This document shows positions 15,301-30,300 of a stretch of 64,000 nt of DNA, one piece after another. Both the position numbers and the translations under genes were made by a program. Every line of letters begins with the position of its first letter. Positions within the stretch are counted from its first letter, which is position 1. The stretch comes from Stenopsyche tienmushanensis. Its lineage: Eukaryota; Arthropoda; Insecta; Trichoptera; Stenopsychidae. The stretch spans positions 868,001 through 932,000 of the forward strand of contig WACJ01000048.1 in NCBI GenBank assembly GCA_008973525.1, in the 5' to 3' direction. The notes under the pieces are model-generated. The model had not been told where the DNA came from. It saw only the letters and a list, made by a program, of their open reading frames with translations, and did not search any database.

Positions 15301-18300
15301 AAAAAGAACATAAAGGGCAACGGTGATTTAAAAGAAAGGTGATAGATAATGTAATCAATTATTTCATATAAGAAAAATTTAATGAGATTTAAGAAAAATG
15401 ATTCATGATCACATTGATAAAAAACGACATTACTTCCGTGTAGCCCTATAATTCAAGAGTTCGAAGAATTTCTTGGAGCTAAAAGTGGGGACTTTTATAA
15501 ATATGTAATAAGCAATTTAGTATCTCTTTGTCAACAATGGGGATAATTTTGATTGAATGAATTTTGTTTCGTAAAAGTTATGGCGTTTTAATTTTCACCT
15601 TCGAATTCCGAACGTTCATGTGGTATGCTCTAATATATATCTATACATAATAAATACATATTTGAATATTTATGGCGCAAAATCTTAATAAAGCATTATA
15701 ATTGGAATCGAAAGGGAAACAAGAATTCTGTGAGATCTCTATCAATTTATCCCGGGTACATCCCAACTCTGTGCATCATCAGGTTTTAACAAATCAAAAT
15801 TGCGATTAGCAAATTATTTACAACACAGTAAATATTGAATATTCTCTCCAAAATACACCTGATTTTATACAGAACCGCCTGAGCGTATTTTTAAATTTAC
15901 GCTTTCCCTCGAAGAAATATTTCATTGTTGACGAAATACAGAGTATATTGTGACAATAGGCAGGTATATTCGGGATCCCTTTTTTTGTGCTCCCCATAAC
16001 ATTAGATCCTGGTTTGAGCATTCGTTATACTCATCGTGTTTTGATAAATTCTCATAGTTTTCAGACAAAATGAATGAATACGTCCCAAAGTTGCAAAATC
16101 GAAACTTTCATACGTCCACGACGCTTTAGGCCGAAAGTGTGAATTATTGAACGCATTATTCATGTTATAAATCTATGTAGCGTCGAATCTAAAAGAGCAA
16201 AACCCAGCGGATTTAAACAGGACGCGAGCCGCAAATTCCGCCATTTAGCAAAACAGTAATAATTGATGCTGAAGATGTAAAATCGTCTTCGAAGCATAAA
16301 CGCGGTTAACCGGGATACTTTAACGAGGTTCTAATGAAAAATGTTCCAAGGTAGCTAGAGACAAAGGACTCGTACAAGTAGACAAAAGCACCCAACTTCT
16401 AAGGGTTGTACAAATTCACATTAATCGAAAAAGTTGCCGAAGACCAATAAGGACATTCAACAACAACATTCGCCTCGTGTATACTTTTTTTTAGCTCCAC
16501 GTGCCAGCGAGCTTTCGAGGATTTACGCAATCTCGAAGAAGTGCGCGCAAAAAACACACACAAAGATCCAGGATACGAACATAACCGCGCAAATCGAGAC
16601 ACACGATGCGCATAAAATCGGCAGTGGTTGTTCCATAATAATGAATTTCCATCGTTCAATCCCAAATTAGCTTGTGTATGTAATATTAATAATTAATTGT
16701 AAGAAACGAAGGATCCCAATGGAGATAATGACTACGTATCTTTAGCATCGACATAGATTTGGGTTCCGCCATCGTCGCATATTATACTACGTCCTCGTCC
16801 AAATTAACGAACGCTTGTCCTTCGAGTTAACCCCGTCGTTCGAAAATCGCCATCATCACTAACAAGGACACACAAATATAATAAAGACAATTCTAATTTA
16901 GCATTGCCATGCTGATGACTGATGCCGAAAACTGAATTGACAGTAGAAATAGCGAAATATTCAAGCGTACGTTGTGAATATTGTGTAAATTCTGTACTTT
17001 ATTTATAGTTTTATCTTTATGATGATTTTTTATTGCATTCAAGTATTTAAGCTCGTTCGATTTTCGATTCAAAATATATCCATTATTTTTGGTAGACTGA
17101 AAATTCCACACGGTAAATGTTGCTTCTCTCTCTCTCAAACTCTCACAATAACTTGGATTTTCAAAACCTTTCAATGGATTTGTGAAAAATTATAATAAGA
17201 CATTCTTCATCTTAGCCTGCATCTATAACATCCGAGGCGTATCTTGGGGCGATTTACATGCATGAAGGATATTCATATATGAATTTAAGAAATATTAACA
17301 TTGATATACATTAATAAATTTGATCGAAAATTACTAATAAGTCCATTTGTTTAATATAAAAAACAACTTGAAGGCGAAAGAATTTTATTTATTTAAGAAA
17401 AGATAAAAATACAATTCAAAAATGGATAAATAAAACGCTAAAAAATTCAAATATTATTTTGAAGATATTCGTGAAGTAACATTAAAGCATCGAGTGTTTC
17501 GTCATTTGGTCTGGATCTGGATTTTGGAAGCCAGGCAACTTGCTGCTGAAAATGCACGCTTAGCCTCAACACTCGTTGGAGGTATTGTCATCAGATATTT
17601 AAATGCTAGTTCGAGCTGATGACCGCGTGGGCCCCCATTTTCCTATAACACCATCAATATGACTGATAAAATTCTTTTCTGCTGAGACACGGACTAAAAC
17701 TCGCAAAATTCCCCATTTCTCGACAAATTATTTATTTCCATCGCTGCAGATGAATACTCATACACTATAACACTTTGATGTGATTCATAATTATATTACG
17801 GAGAAATACAAAAATTTCGAGCCCCGTATCTATTATATTTCATAACGATATTCCCATTATTAGAGTCGAGGTGTAGTAAATACATCACCGGTAAGAAAAG
17901 CTTAATATAACAATTTGAAAAACATATATGTACTGTATATATGTATACATAGTTTAGACAAGAGAGTATGTTGCGTACAATGTACGTTGCGTACAGTGTA
18001 CGCAACATACTCTCTCCGTCTCTGTTTCATTCCAAACTTAGCGTGCATGACACTCTCCGTCTCTGTCTGTCTCACTGGAATTTGGGCACAACACTGCGTC
18101 TTACCTCTTTGAAGGGTCAAAATGATGTTTAAATATTTTTCCGTACGTTTATATCTTGGTATTATTTTTTAATACAAAACTCAAATACACATCTCGTTGG
18201 CATTTATCATGCACAGCCTTATTTCGAACAATATTATCAACATTAATTTTGGTTCCGGAACCAGCTGACGCGATAATTTTGCGTTTTTAAATTTTAAGAA

Positions 18301-21300
18301 CATTGTTTTGTTCATTAAACGATAGTTACAAGAGATACTAATCGTTACTACATTTTACAGAAGTTTTGACTTGCTTATCGCTCGTTATCTCCTGTATAGT
18401 TGATAGTATATAACGTAGCCCAATAGTATATAGCGTATAAAACCTTGTCGATTCTGATCTAGGAAAGCTCAAGGAACAGAACGAGCACAAAAATAATAAG
18501 CAGACTTCCTTGAGGAGGTACATACGAAGAATCTTATTTCGCAACGATAACACCATTGTTTTCCATAGACTTCCGTATCGCAACCCCGAAGTAGGAGATA
18601 AAGAAGAAACTACCCAGTCTCGAATTTGCTTGTAGGACGGATTCCGAGATGCACTTAAACATCACGTAGGACTCTCTAAATGTAACTTAGAAGTTGTGCT
18701 ACCTTTGATATTAAGCTAATGAGGAGGTGGTTATGTGATTCAGACAAGACATTGATTCAATGTAATATGTTAAGTTGTATCATTTTGATATTTTACACAG
18801 TGCACATCAATAATACAGCAATATGTACTATTTTACATCGTTTGCATGAGATGGCTTATTACCTCGTAGTCATCGTCTAGAGTTCGTTATCGAATATTTT
18901 TATTTACTTAAATGATTTCAGCGTTAAATATTGGAAAGATCTAAGCTAGTTTTATTTATCTTTTGACGACTACAATTACGAACGGTCGATCATCAACGAA
19001 GGCCTCTCATATTAACACTTTGAGACCCGCTGACGCCTTTTGGCGTAAAAATTCCCCAACCGTTATGAACCGCTGACGCCATTTGGCGTAAAAACGTAGG
19101 CCTACAACATCATAAAAAAAAATGTTACCGACACTAATATTTCACTATTCGTTGACAGATGTCTCTACAGATATAAAGGGTATATAAATTTGAGTTTTAA
19201 GGTTGAAGAAAGAAAATAAATTTCCTATAAGAATCATATTAGAAGTCGATCCTAAGACAATTTTAAATTGAAAAGTAGCTCCCAAGACAAAAAAGGTTGG
19301 ACGATCCTGAAGTAAAGGATATATACATATCCAGTGGCGGTCCTTCCATAAAATTGCGAAGTATTATCACCCTCATGTAGTAAATAAATTTTAAATGAAA
19401 TATAAATAACAAGTAGTATTTATAGAAAGAAAAAAAATGTATTTCGTTGGTTTGAGAACCACTGCTTGAAAGTTGTAAAATGAAGATCACATATCTATAC
19501 CTTTGATTATGTAGAACATAACCTGAAAATTTTACGTATATACACTCATAGGTTAAAAAGATATGTAAATTATTATAAAGGTCTTGATTTCTTGCGAAAT
19601 TTGCCTAAAACGAGCGGCCCCCACAGCATTTTCACACCAAAAAGCGCGGTTCTCAAAGTGTTAATGTGTATTCTTGGGCATTGCGCCCCACACAAGTGTA
19701 TAATGGCGGTGTTCGTCCGGTCGCCTTGCCACCTCATCTGCTCGCTGTCACTTCACACTAAATATGACAAGTTAGCATTCATTCTCCGCGTCTCGCGAGC
19801 ATACGTAAACAACGTCAACACACATTGATCAAACATTTCCGATAAGCAGAATGACCTGCGCGCCGTAGTACATACTTGGAGTATTCTATCACACCAAAAA
19901 AATATTTTTGCCTTATCTGCGTGCGAAACATGCCAGATTACGATCAGCACTGACGGTAGTGTGAGTGTTAAACTCTAATCGACACAATCATTAGAATTTA
20001 ATCGATTTATTTATTTATTATGCTTGAATTGCGTTTGCATACAATTTGAAATGCAATTAAATATATTATGGTTACACAGATTACAATGAAAAAATTCAAC
20101 AACAATGTATGAAAATGTGCTCGACTTTCAATTTATGCGGCATTGGCCTGATGCAAAACCTGAGATGATTTCGAAGCATTGATTATAAAGAAGCGCTTCA
20201 GAAATGAACCAAGAAAATGATGAAAAATGTGGCGTGGGTTAAAATATTTCCGACACAATGGCAATGTTTTGATACGCGGCGGGCACATTTGGCGAGTCAC
20301 GTGGGCCGAATGTGGGATTAATAGCGCCCCTATTGTGCGCAGGCGCGGATGACGCGATCACGCAATTGTCAAAAACGGAGGGATCTTCATGGCAGACGAA
20401 GATCAAACAACATCAAAGACTTCCCTCCGCCGTCTTTGCCCATGGCCGTGATCATGCTCGAGGAGATGACTCACCATCATCACAAAGTCAACAACACTCG
20501 AGAATAAAACAATTGGATTAGCTTGAGAAACAGAGACGGATAGAGTATGTTGCGTACATCGTACGATTGTATAGATCGTTAATCTAAATTTATCAACAAA
20601 TAATGATATGTGAATGATATAATGAATCGATTTCATGTATATTCAAAGAAATTACCCAAAATTGTGTGCTATCGACAATGTTTATTTATATATGTACAAG
20701 CTTCATACACGCTGCGACGGTCCTGACAGATAAATGGATTTGTACAGATGATAAATGGCAGGCATACAAATATAGCATCTATGTTTATGATGATAAAATT
20801 AGCTCACTACTCGAAGGGTTAAAAGATATAAACAAATCTATTGATTCGAACGTTATCAGTTGATAAATTTAAAAAATATAAGCCCAAAACAATGAACTGC
20901 TTTGAAAGCAAAGCTCCGCCATCTCAAGTGAATGCATCAGTTTCGATTGCACATTTGAGCAAAGATTTAAATTCGGAATTGCATTAATCTAATATAAACA
21001 TGGATGCCATCGAAAATCATCAGCAAAAACGGCCCCATTTGTTTCCGTCAAGCGATACGCTGCCTTTTTGGGTAATTTTATTCTAATTATGTGTTGCGTT
21101 GCAATGCCATAAGCACTTAATAATTATTTGAAAAGAAACGCAGTATGTGGTTTATTGCTCCGGGTCACGTGTAGCGCGAGCCGAGAAGCTGGGATCCAAA
21201 AGCTTCTCGAACACCGACTTGACCACCGTATTGCGCGCGCATCCTTTCTCTCCCCGTCCCCACAGTCCAACCTTCATTTCACCAGACCAATATGCGCCAG

Positions 21301-24300
21301 CATGGTGCATCCACACAATATTTTTTATCACAATCGGATGAACGGTAAACAAAACAAAAAAATATTTACGCTCTTGAAGACTAACATCGCAAAATTATCG
21401 TGTCAGATGGATACCTGTTAGAACCAAAACTAAAGTTGATAATATTGTACGAAATAAGGGTGTACAAGATAAATGTCAATCAGGCTCGTATTGAAAAAAT
21501 GTATGCAAAAAAAAAAAAAAAATTAAAAATGTGCATTCCAACTAATGCTACACATATACGACACCTTTTCCTTATTTCAACTTTAGTTGTTTGAAGTTGC
21601 ATTTTTTTTTTTCATTTTTGCAAAGGCGGTGTTAATCCTTCGATTAGGATTGCTTTTGTTATTGCTTTTATTACATGGTGTGATTTCTCATAACCCTAAA
21701 ATTTAAGATATAGAGCCTATGTGTGAAAGTAGAAAAATATCCCACTAAACAAAACAAAAATAATCGGTCCAACTGCAAAACATCCTGTATATCGGGGTAG
21801 TGAAAAAAACGCGTGCCATTTTAACACTTCTGCTTATAAAAGTTATTAAAAAAATAAGGGGCGTAAATGTTGTAATGTTTTTTGCTATACGCATTGAAAC
21901 GGTCTTTGTTCAGTTTATTCTGACCGGTTTTGCCATCTGGACGTGTACACTTTTCGCAGAAAAAAACCCCTCAAAATGGAAACAAATCATACTCATACAT
22001 GACATTTACTCTCGTTTAAAAAAAAGACGAAGCTGCCTCTAGTGTCCGTAATGTCATTTGTGGTGTGTGCGGGGATGACTGTGTTGCCGAACGAACATGC
22101 AGAAAGTGTTTTGTCAGATTTGGGTCAGGCAATGTTTTGTTGTTGGATCACTCGCAATAACACAACCGTATCGATATTTGTTGGCGATCAAACTCATCCA
22201 GAACTCATCAATAGGAGCTTCATCTTGCACGACGACAACGCGAGATTTACTACCCCGTTCCGCGAAACTATTAAAAAATTAAGAGACTTTAAACCAGAGT
22301 TTTTTTACTATCCTGATTTCACTCCTTCAAATTTTGAATTCTGAATTTTTTACGAATTTGGAGGATATAACTGCATTTTTCTTCGTTTTTTACTTCTAAA
22401 ACGAAGTATTTATACAACAAGGGAAGTCAAAAACTGTTAACCCTTTCAAACCAGAAAACATACACGCTACGCTCTAATGTAAATCCACTTTTCTGTCAGC
22501 TCCGCCGTAGCATGTAACAAGCTTGATGATGAACCAGGCTCAATAAATTAACCTTAACACTGTTGATAGCACACAATATTCCTTCATTTCTTCGGAATAT
22601 TTCTTAATGTTCAACTTGCATGGTATCTGCTTTCTGTTGTTCAACTATTTTTGTCTATTAATGTGTTGCGAAAATAAAAAGACAGGGTTATCATGCAAGC
22701 CTGCAAATTTACTTCTGAAGGAGTAGATTTTGCAAAGGATTCTCGGCTAATGACGCCACTCCAGAGCAGTCAAGGAGGAATAACAAAATTGGTTAACAAT
22801 AAGAATGATGCGAATATCTTAATTATCAAAACAAACGCCTGTTCTCAAGACAACACGAACGAAAGTCGTCTTATCTTTATTGAAAGAGCTTAATAGCTTA
22901 TTCGACAATAGTGATTTCAGTTATTTATATCTAAATTTTATGACGGTTTAGACGTGTACCTTTACGGTACGACTTTGACATCGACGCACAAGTGTATGAT
23001 GAGACACAAGACGCCCGTCTTTGTCTTACGATTTCCGATCTGATAAACAGATTTTTTTATAAGGAAACCTGATATAAAAATACCAATATGATTTTAGATG
23101 TTAGTCCTGCCTTCAAGCAGACAGGAACATAAAGATAATGCTGCTTGCGCCCAGTTCACACCCTACACTTGAATGAATCTAGGGGCAAATATGTATGTAA
23201 AGTAAATTTGTACTAGTGCAAGGATTGATTGCGTTCGATACATACGAAGATATTAATTTATTATGAAAGGGTTAAATGGAAGAACATCGAGCTTGTATGC
23301 GAGCGAATTTCTCGCCACAAGTAGGTCGTTCAACGGGACTATCTAGGTTAGGAGGTTGTCCCGAACGAAAATTGGGTATAAGGACAAGTTCGCGACGTCA
23401 AAGGGCGCGCCGCGAGGGTTAATAAAAGACGATCGCGCTTTTCGGATCGGTCTTCTTCCGAGGGTCAAAAATTGACCGATGCGAGTGAAAGTGATACATC
23501 TACACGCAGACGGACTTGAATATCTGCTTCGGACGATGCCGAAGAAGCAGGTGATCTGGACGAGTGCATCGCCTGCGAGCTCGTTATGAATGCACGTCGA
23601 CAATTGCGCTAATCTTGCATTCCGAAAAGAAAACCGCGATCAATAAAACAGGATTCGTCGCGAATAGGCAAAACTGCAGCGATGAGAACGGCGATTGATT
23701 TTTTTGAATTTTTTGCTGCGCTTTTAGATCTTTTGAGAAATGACCTCTAAAACGAGGTGAACGGACGGCAACCCACCGAAGATGCAAAAAACTCGTCCAA
23801 TTCTATGAGTTAATTTTGAGGACCTTAGTCCTCTGAGAATCCGAGTAAATTGATCATTGGACGAAATTATGGACGGCGATCCATCGACGCATGGACGATC
23901 GTTGCAGAAACACCTGAGCGTTGCAGAAACGACGTACGCGAAAACAAGTCTCGACCCGATTGAACTTATCGCTCACAATGCCTTATTTTTATCACTCGCG
24001 CGTTGTATTATCGCAGGAAAATATGCTAATCGTAGCATCTCGCCGTCAAAGTCGCTCCTGAATGCATCCCACATCCCGGAACTTACCCGCTGACGTTTAC
24101 AATATTCCCGGCTTCAATCCAAGATTCCATGTATTCAAATATCATCGGAAATAAATTGTCGCTCGACTTTTGATTTAAATGTTCGATAATCAATATACGG
24201 TAAAAATGAATGTAGATCTTCACGCTATGTAGCTATAGAAGTTCCATTTATGCCAACGCGCATGCGTATTTAATGCCTACCCTGTCCTTTGTGTGCTATC

Positions 24301-27300
24301 AACAGTGTTAAGGTTCATTTATTGAGCCTGGATCATTATCAAGCTTGTTACACACTGCGGCGGAGCTGACAGAAAAGTGAATTTACATTAGAGCGTAGCG
24401 TGTATGTTCTCCGGTGTGAAAGGGTAGATTTAGAATATATTTGAAATATTTCGCCAGGGTTGGTACAAACAGAAACTGTCACAAATCATCAAATTGTCAA
24501 TTTCATGTGATGAAGATTCTCCAAAACAAAATGCAATATGTTGCACTATTGCACACACGTCTTAGCAATGACCGTCTAATTTACGATCATTCTTATGACA
24601 AAAGTAAAAAAAAACGAATAAAAATAAACAAATCCTCAGAGAGCTTAAGGAATATGATTGCATCAGACAAAATAGATTGATAAACTTGTAAATCCGTATT
24701 GAAACCTAAATCGGTCATAGACTATAAGAGAAATACATGCATTGTCGACAGAAGTAATAGCATCATATCTTTTATAAAGTATATCAGAAAAACCATCAAA
24801 TGATCGATCTTTTCGATTTATTATTGTGTGGCAACCCTAGTGAAAATCAAGTATTGTTGAAAACACGCAGCGATAGAAGGTACTATTTTATTAACCCGTA
24901 AAGGAGGATGATCGCGTATTTGCGAGTGCTTCCAGTGGTTCAGAAAGACCACCGGAAACTGGAGACAGATAAAACGTAGCGCAGTTTGGTAACTGTGCAT
25001 AGGAAACAGACGGAGAGCTTCTTGCGTACATCGCACGATTGAATAGATTGTTAAACCCAAATTCATCGATTAATAATAATATGTGAATGCTAAAATGAAT
25101 CGATTTCAAGTGTATTGTTTAAACGCAAAGAAATTACCTTATATTGTTATCGACAATGTTTATTTATTTATGTACAAGCTTCAGACACGCTGCGACGGTC
25201 CTGACAGATAAATGGCAAACATACTTATATAGCATTAAACAGAAATTGTCACAAAATATCGAATTTATTCAAAAATAATAGATCATAAAAATCAGTTGCT
25301 TTTTTTCAAACTCCAAAACGTTTGTTGTGATCCGTGTTGCTTCTTCTTCAATATTGTGAGGCAACCTGACGCTAAAATCATTTGAGTAAATAAAAAAGAT
25401 TCGATAACGAACTCTAGATGACGCCTAAGAGATAAGAAGACATCTCATGCAAACGGCGTAAAATTCTGCATTATTGGTGTGCAATAAGTAAAATATTTAA
25501 ATGAAACAACTATACATTTTTTTTTAAATCTCAAATTAAACACTTCCAAAAAATCACTAAGATTGCCAGCATGTTATTCTGTATTACATTGTCCATTACC
25601 CTTTTTATTAACATAGTTACGACTGCAGTGTATTTACATTATATACACACCAGATTAAAAATATATTTTACATGGGAATGATAATGCGAGAAACATTCCA
25701 CTTTATGGAGTGGACATTTTAAAAGGAACATATGTATCTCGTGTCATCATCATCATCATTATCATAGTGCAGCCACAAATAGTCCACTGCAGAACTGGGA
25801 CCCCTTCAATACTCATTCATAGGAAAGGGTTACATCCATCTCGTCTGTATCACACATTCACATAGGGAAGAGTACTATATGACGCTCGAATTCGCTTCTA
25901 CACCAAGTGAGGGTGTTTCCACGTCCACTTGCACTTTACCCAAACGAATTCAAAATTGAGTGGTTTCCCTTTCCTTCAGGTGGACCCTCCCAGTTAGGCG
26001 ATTTCGAAACGATATGAAACGCAATAGAAGACAATGTTGTTATTGTTGCGAAGTTATTATAAATATAAAATAAACGCAGTACGTGGTTTATTGCTTCAGG
26101 TCACGTGTAGCGCGAGCCGAAGAACTGAGATCCAAAAACTTGAATTCGATTAATTTGGGTTATCTATATAATCGTACGATGTACGCAAGATTCTCCCCGT
26201 CTCGGCCTCTCTCCGTACTCAACGTGCAAGAATGCTCTTTTTGATTCACTGGAATTCGATCGCAAATATGCGACCGTACTCATCAAAAGTTTAAGATATT
26301 TCTAACACAACTCTTACGACGGCAGCGTGCCTTCAACTCACTGTCACAATTGTGCATTTAATTACACCATCATACTTTTCTATTGAAAAAAAGTTTATTA
26401 TTTCGAAAAAGATCTCTCCCGATGCGAATATTAGGGCGCCATAGCGTACTCATCGATATATCGTCGTTGGGACGTTGTGCAAGTGTAGCCAACGACGATA
26501 TATTTCAGTCTCGATTTGCGCGCTTATCGAAACCTATCCGCGCTTTGTTACATAATCTCTCACAGCAAACAATACAGTCGTCACAACAATCTAAAGGCAT
26601 GTCCAATCTAAATCATCGACAATATGTAGAAGCATTCATGCAACATTTCCAAGATATGACGGACGAGATGCGGTTGCTGCAAAAGCTAGAAATACGCCGG
26701 CAAACGTTCGTCAATTTAAAATGACAAAAAAAATTTGCAAAACTCATTCAACGCCAAAGATAAAGAAGTCGACGAGATTAACAACTTGGGGAATGAATCA
26801 TGCCCGTTTCGATACAAAGTTCGCATCAACTATCGTTTGTAAACATTACTCAGTATGTATGCAAATTTCGACCCTTTCAGCCGCGACAATTTTCAATCAT
26901 CGACGAACGCATTGGAGAAAAACTCGTTTACATAATTTAATCGTGCAATCCTTAAATGGCATCAACGACAATAGATAAACGCGTCCCTATAGAGATTCTC
27001 TTCTAATGATTCTTCAACAATGCATTGAACCTGCCTTGCTTCATACATTATTGAGAAGTCGACACTTAAAACGAATCATTCATATTCGATATTGAAAATA
27101 TAAATACATATATCGAATCATAACAGATCTGATAATATCGATTAACGCTTAACCCTTTTAACCTCAGAGCGTCGATATATCGGCGCACCTATGATGTGCC
27201 AAAAAGACCTTTGCGCCGATATTTCGACGCGCACTTTGATAATAGGAAATAATTTGGACCAATTTGCACTGAGCTTTTTCGCAAAATTGTTAAAAAAAAA

Positions 27301-30300
27301 AGTTTTTTCAGATGAAACTGCGATGTTTCTAAATGAAAAAAGCAATAAAAATACTGTGTAAAATATACTCAAAATTACCAAGAATTGACTAACATTTTTG
27401 TTCTGCAGCAACGTACAACTTTGCTCATCAATCCGCTTGATGTAACGCGTGAACTTAATTGCCATCCTTTCGGAAAGCTAAATAAAAAGATCCTCGTTAT
27501 TCCTGGAAGAATGAAGTTCTGCAAGCTTTTATTTTGTAGTAAATCAACTGAAAATTCATCGGACGAATTGCGGCACTCTGATAATTCGATCATTCGGCGG
27601 GGGGAATCTGGGATCAAATAGGATACATATATCAACATTATAGAGGGTGCGGAATCTTTTCCTCTCTTTCTAATTAATCACGCGATTAGCTGCATAGGGA
27701 GGAGGCTCAGGAGAGACGGAAATGGCGGTAAGCATTGTCGGTGGCCGAAGCTCTTGCATGGGGTTGTTTGAGTCATCACTTTATAAATTTGTATTTTTTT
27801 AAACTTTTTTCTTCTTTATTTTGGGTAGTTTTCCACAATTTCTTTTTAAAAAATCCTACGAACTTTTTAAGTGATGTTTTATGTATGATTTGCTGCGTCT
27901 CAGTAGACTTTTTTTGACCATTTTTGAAAAGGAACACGGCTCCTTGGGAGGAACGAGATTTTGTTTTCTTTAGGAGTGGTTGTTTTAGTTTGAGGGTCGA
28001 ACCACTGGTTATTCAGCCGTAGAATTACGAAGCTGTATTCTGCCTCACATTGAAAGCATCTGCTTCATGGGATGAGAAGCAGTTGCATGTAAAGAACCGT
28101 GCCCCGTCATCAGAAGCTAGGAATACCGTAGTTTACTGGAGACAATCTTCCCTATCCATACGCTACTGAGGAAGCTACGCTACTGTGTTTCTTCTCAGCG
28201 AACTTGCACAAAGACTCCAATGAAGGGGATGATCCGGGTGCATTGAGCGCCATGGAGTTGTAATGTAAAGGGGAAAGTAGGAGAAATGCGCTAGCTCTTG
28301 CGAAACTACACGACGGGGTTGCCATGCAAAACCGTCAATTTTCTAATTTTTTTAGGGGTAGTTTAATGGGTATATTTTGAATACTTAAAGCTCGGACAAT
28401 TGCCCCACTCCAGTTGTGCGTAGAAAAAACCATAAGTGTCGTCTCCAATGAGGCCAGATCTAGATTATCGATAACGTCCTGCGAACGATAAGAGTTATAC
28501 GCGTGGCTTAATTACCGAATTATATACCTAATTCTCATAATAAACGTAAAATGGATTCTTAGAAAGCTCGCTACTCGTAGCAGATAACAAAATATCGGTA
28601 TAAAATAGGTCAGGATACTCAAACGGGAGGTATTCTTTGAGTTGAGTTCTTAGCGTCGACCAACCATCATGGACGCGAGAAGGCATGTTCTTCCTACCGG
28701 CATCTTCGACCTCGTAACCGTCGCTGATTGCAAAAATGAAGATCTGAATCAACAAGCTGTATTTTCATCGCCCTCCTCTTTCTTCCATGCCGTCTCTTTC
28801 TGCGATCCGATAATGAACGGACCTAAAGACGCCGTCTGTCCTGTAGAATAAGCATCGAGACGGAATGTGGTTCGGAGTCTGCGCACGGCGCCTCCGCCCC
28901 CATGTAACAGGTGATTCTTCGCTTCGAGATACAGCAGACTGCATGAGGCAGCCGCGACAAAGGCAACGGGGCCCCATCGATTCAACTGGACGCAACCATC
29001 CTTCAACGGCCATATAAAAGCGACTCTAATGCGGCCGAGACATTTTGTCGTGAGACAGTTCTGTCGTTATTCCTATTTAAATAATAATAATAATATCGTG
29101 CAACACTAAACCAAATTCACTAATCAATCGGTCTTTGTCCATCTTTCACATATCCGCCTCCACACACGACCTACTCACTACGCCATTCCATACGATATCA
29201 TGTTTCACAACTCTCCAGGTCATTCTCAACTTATTATCTATATTTTACCGGTACTGGCAGCTTCTAAACTTATCTTCGAATTTATACCCACTAAAATTAG
29301 TTTGTTCCCTCATACGGAGTTTATCACACATTATATTATGCTCTACTTAAATTTATTCTAAATCTTAATCTTAGACGTCTTTCCCAACATCTTTATTATG
29401 CTTTGCAGATCCGTTGCACTCAAAAAGGACGTCTGCAAATAGCAAATGACGCAGATGTGGCACACAATAATATCTATGTCAATCTCATTTCCAATTGAAA
29501 CCCTTTTGGGTGCATGGATGCAATCCTCGTATCGATTTTTTTTTATTCAAAAAAAAATCATTGCTTATACATTTTACATAATTATTCTTTACAATATTAT
29601 AATTAAAGGCATCTACCTCTCCCTCGATATATATCCGTTCCAAACATTTTACAGTCACCCCATCGGGCATCTAAACTTCCCCCTGTCAATCGCCACCAAA
29701 TTTTACATGTAACGCTAATATAAAGCTTTCATTCTCTACAATAGAGAAAAAAATTACACTCACCCTTAATTTGCGCGATAAACATGTTCCTTAAAATATA
29801 TAATATTAAAGGATACGTTTTACGTAATATTTCACGAGTTAAGATCTATCGACTTGGCACATTATTTGGCATATTTGGATATTAAAATACTATTGCCAAT
29901 TAAACCCTTAAAGAGGTAAGACACAATGTTGTGTCCGAATTCCAGTGATTCAGAAAGATATAATTAATAGATTTCAAGTGTATTGTTTATGTTTACGCAA
30001 AGAAATTACCTTATATTGTTATCTATCGAGGGTGTTTATTTATTTAAATACAAGCTTCATACACGCTGCGCCGGTCCTGACAGATAAATGGATTTGTACT
30101 ACGATAAGTGGCGGAAAAGCAAATATAGCATCTAAGTTTACGATGATTTTGAATTAGCTCACTACTCAAAGGGCTAAAACATTAATTAACCTATTATAAA
30201 CGATTGGGAAGATGTCATCTAATTTCAAAATACAATGCGCTTTAAAGAATGAACATATGAAAGAGATCCAAACAATATATCTATAACCAATTACATTACG

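Noticed and set aside
25740..25770. CRISPR-like short repeats (CATCAT...)
   Set aside because: A simple trinucleotide run leading a dispersed repeat in an insect genome, no spacers.
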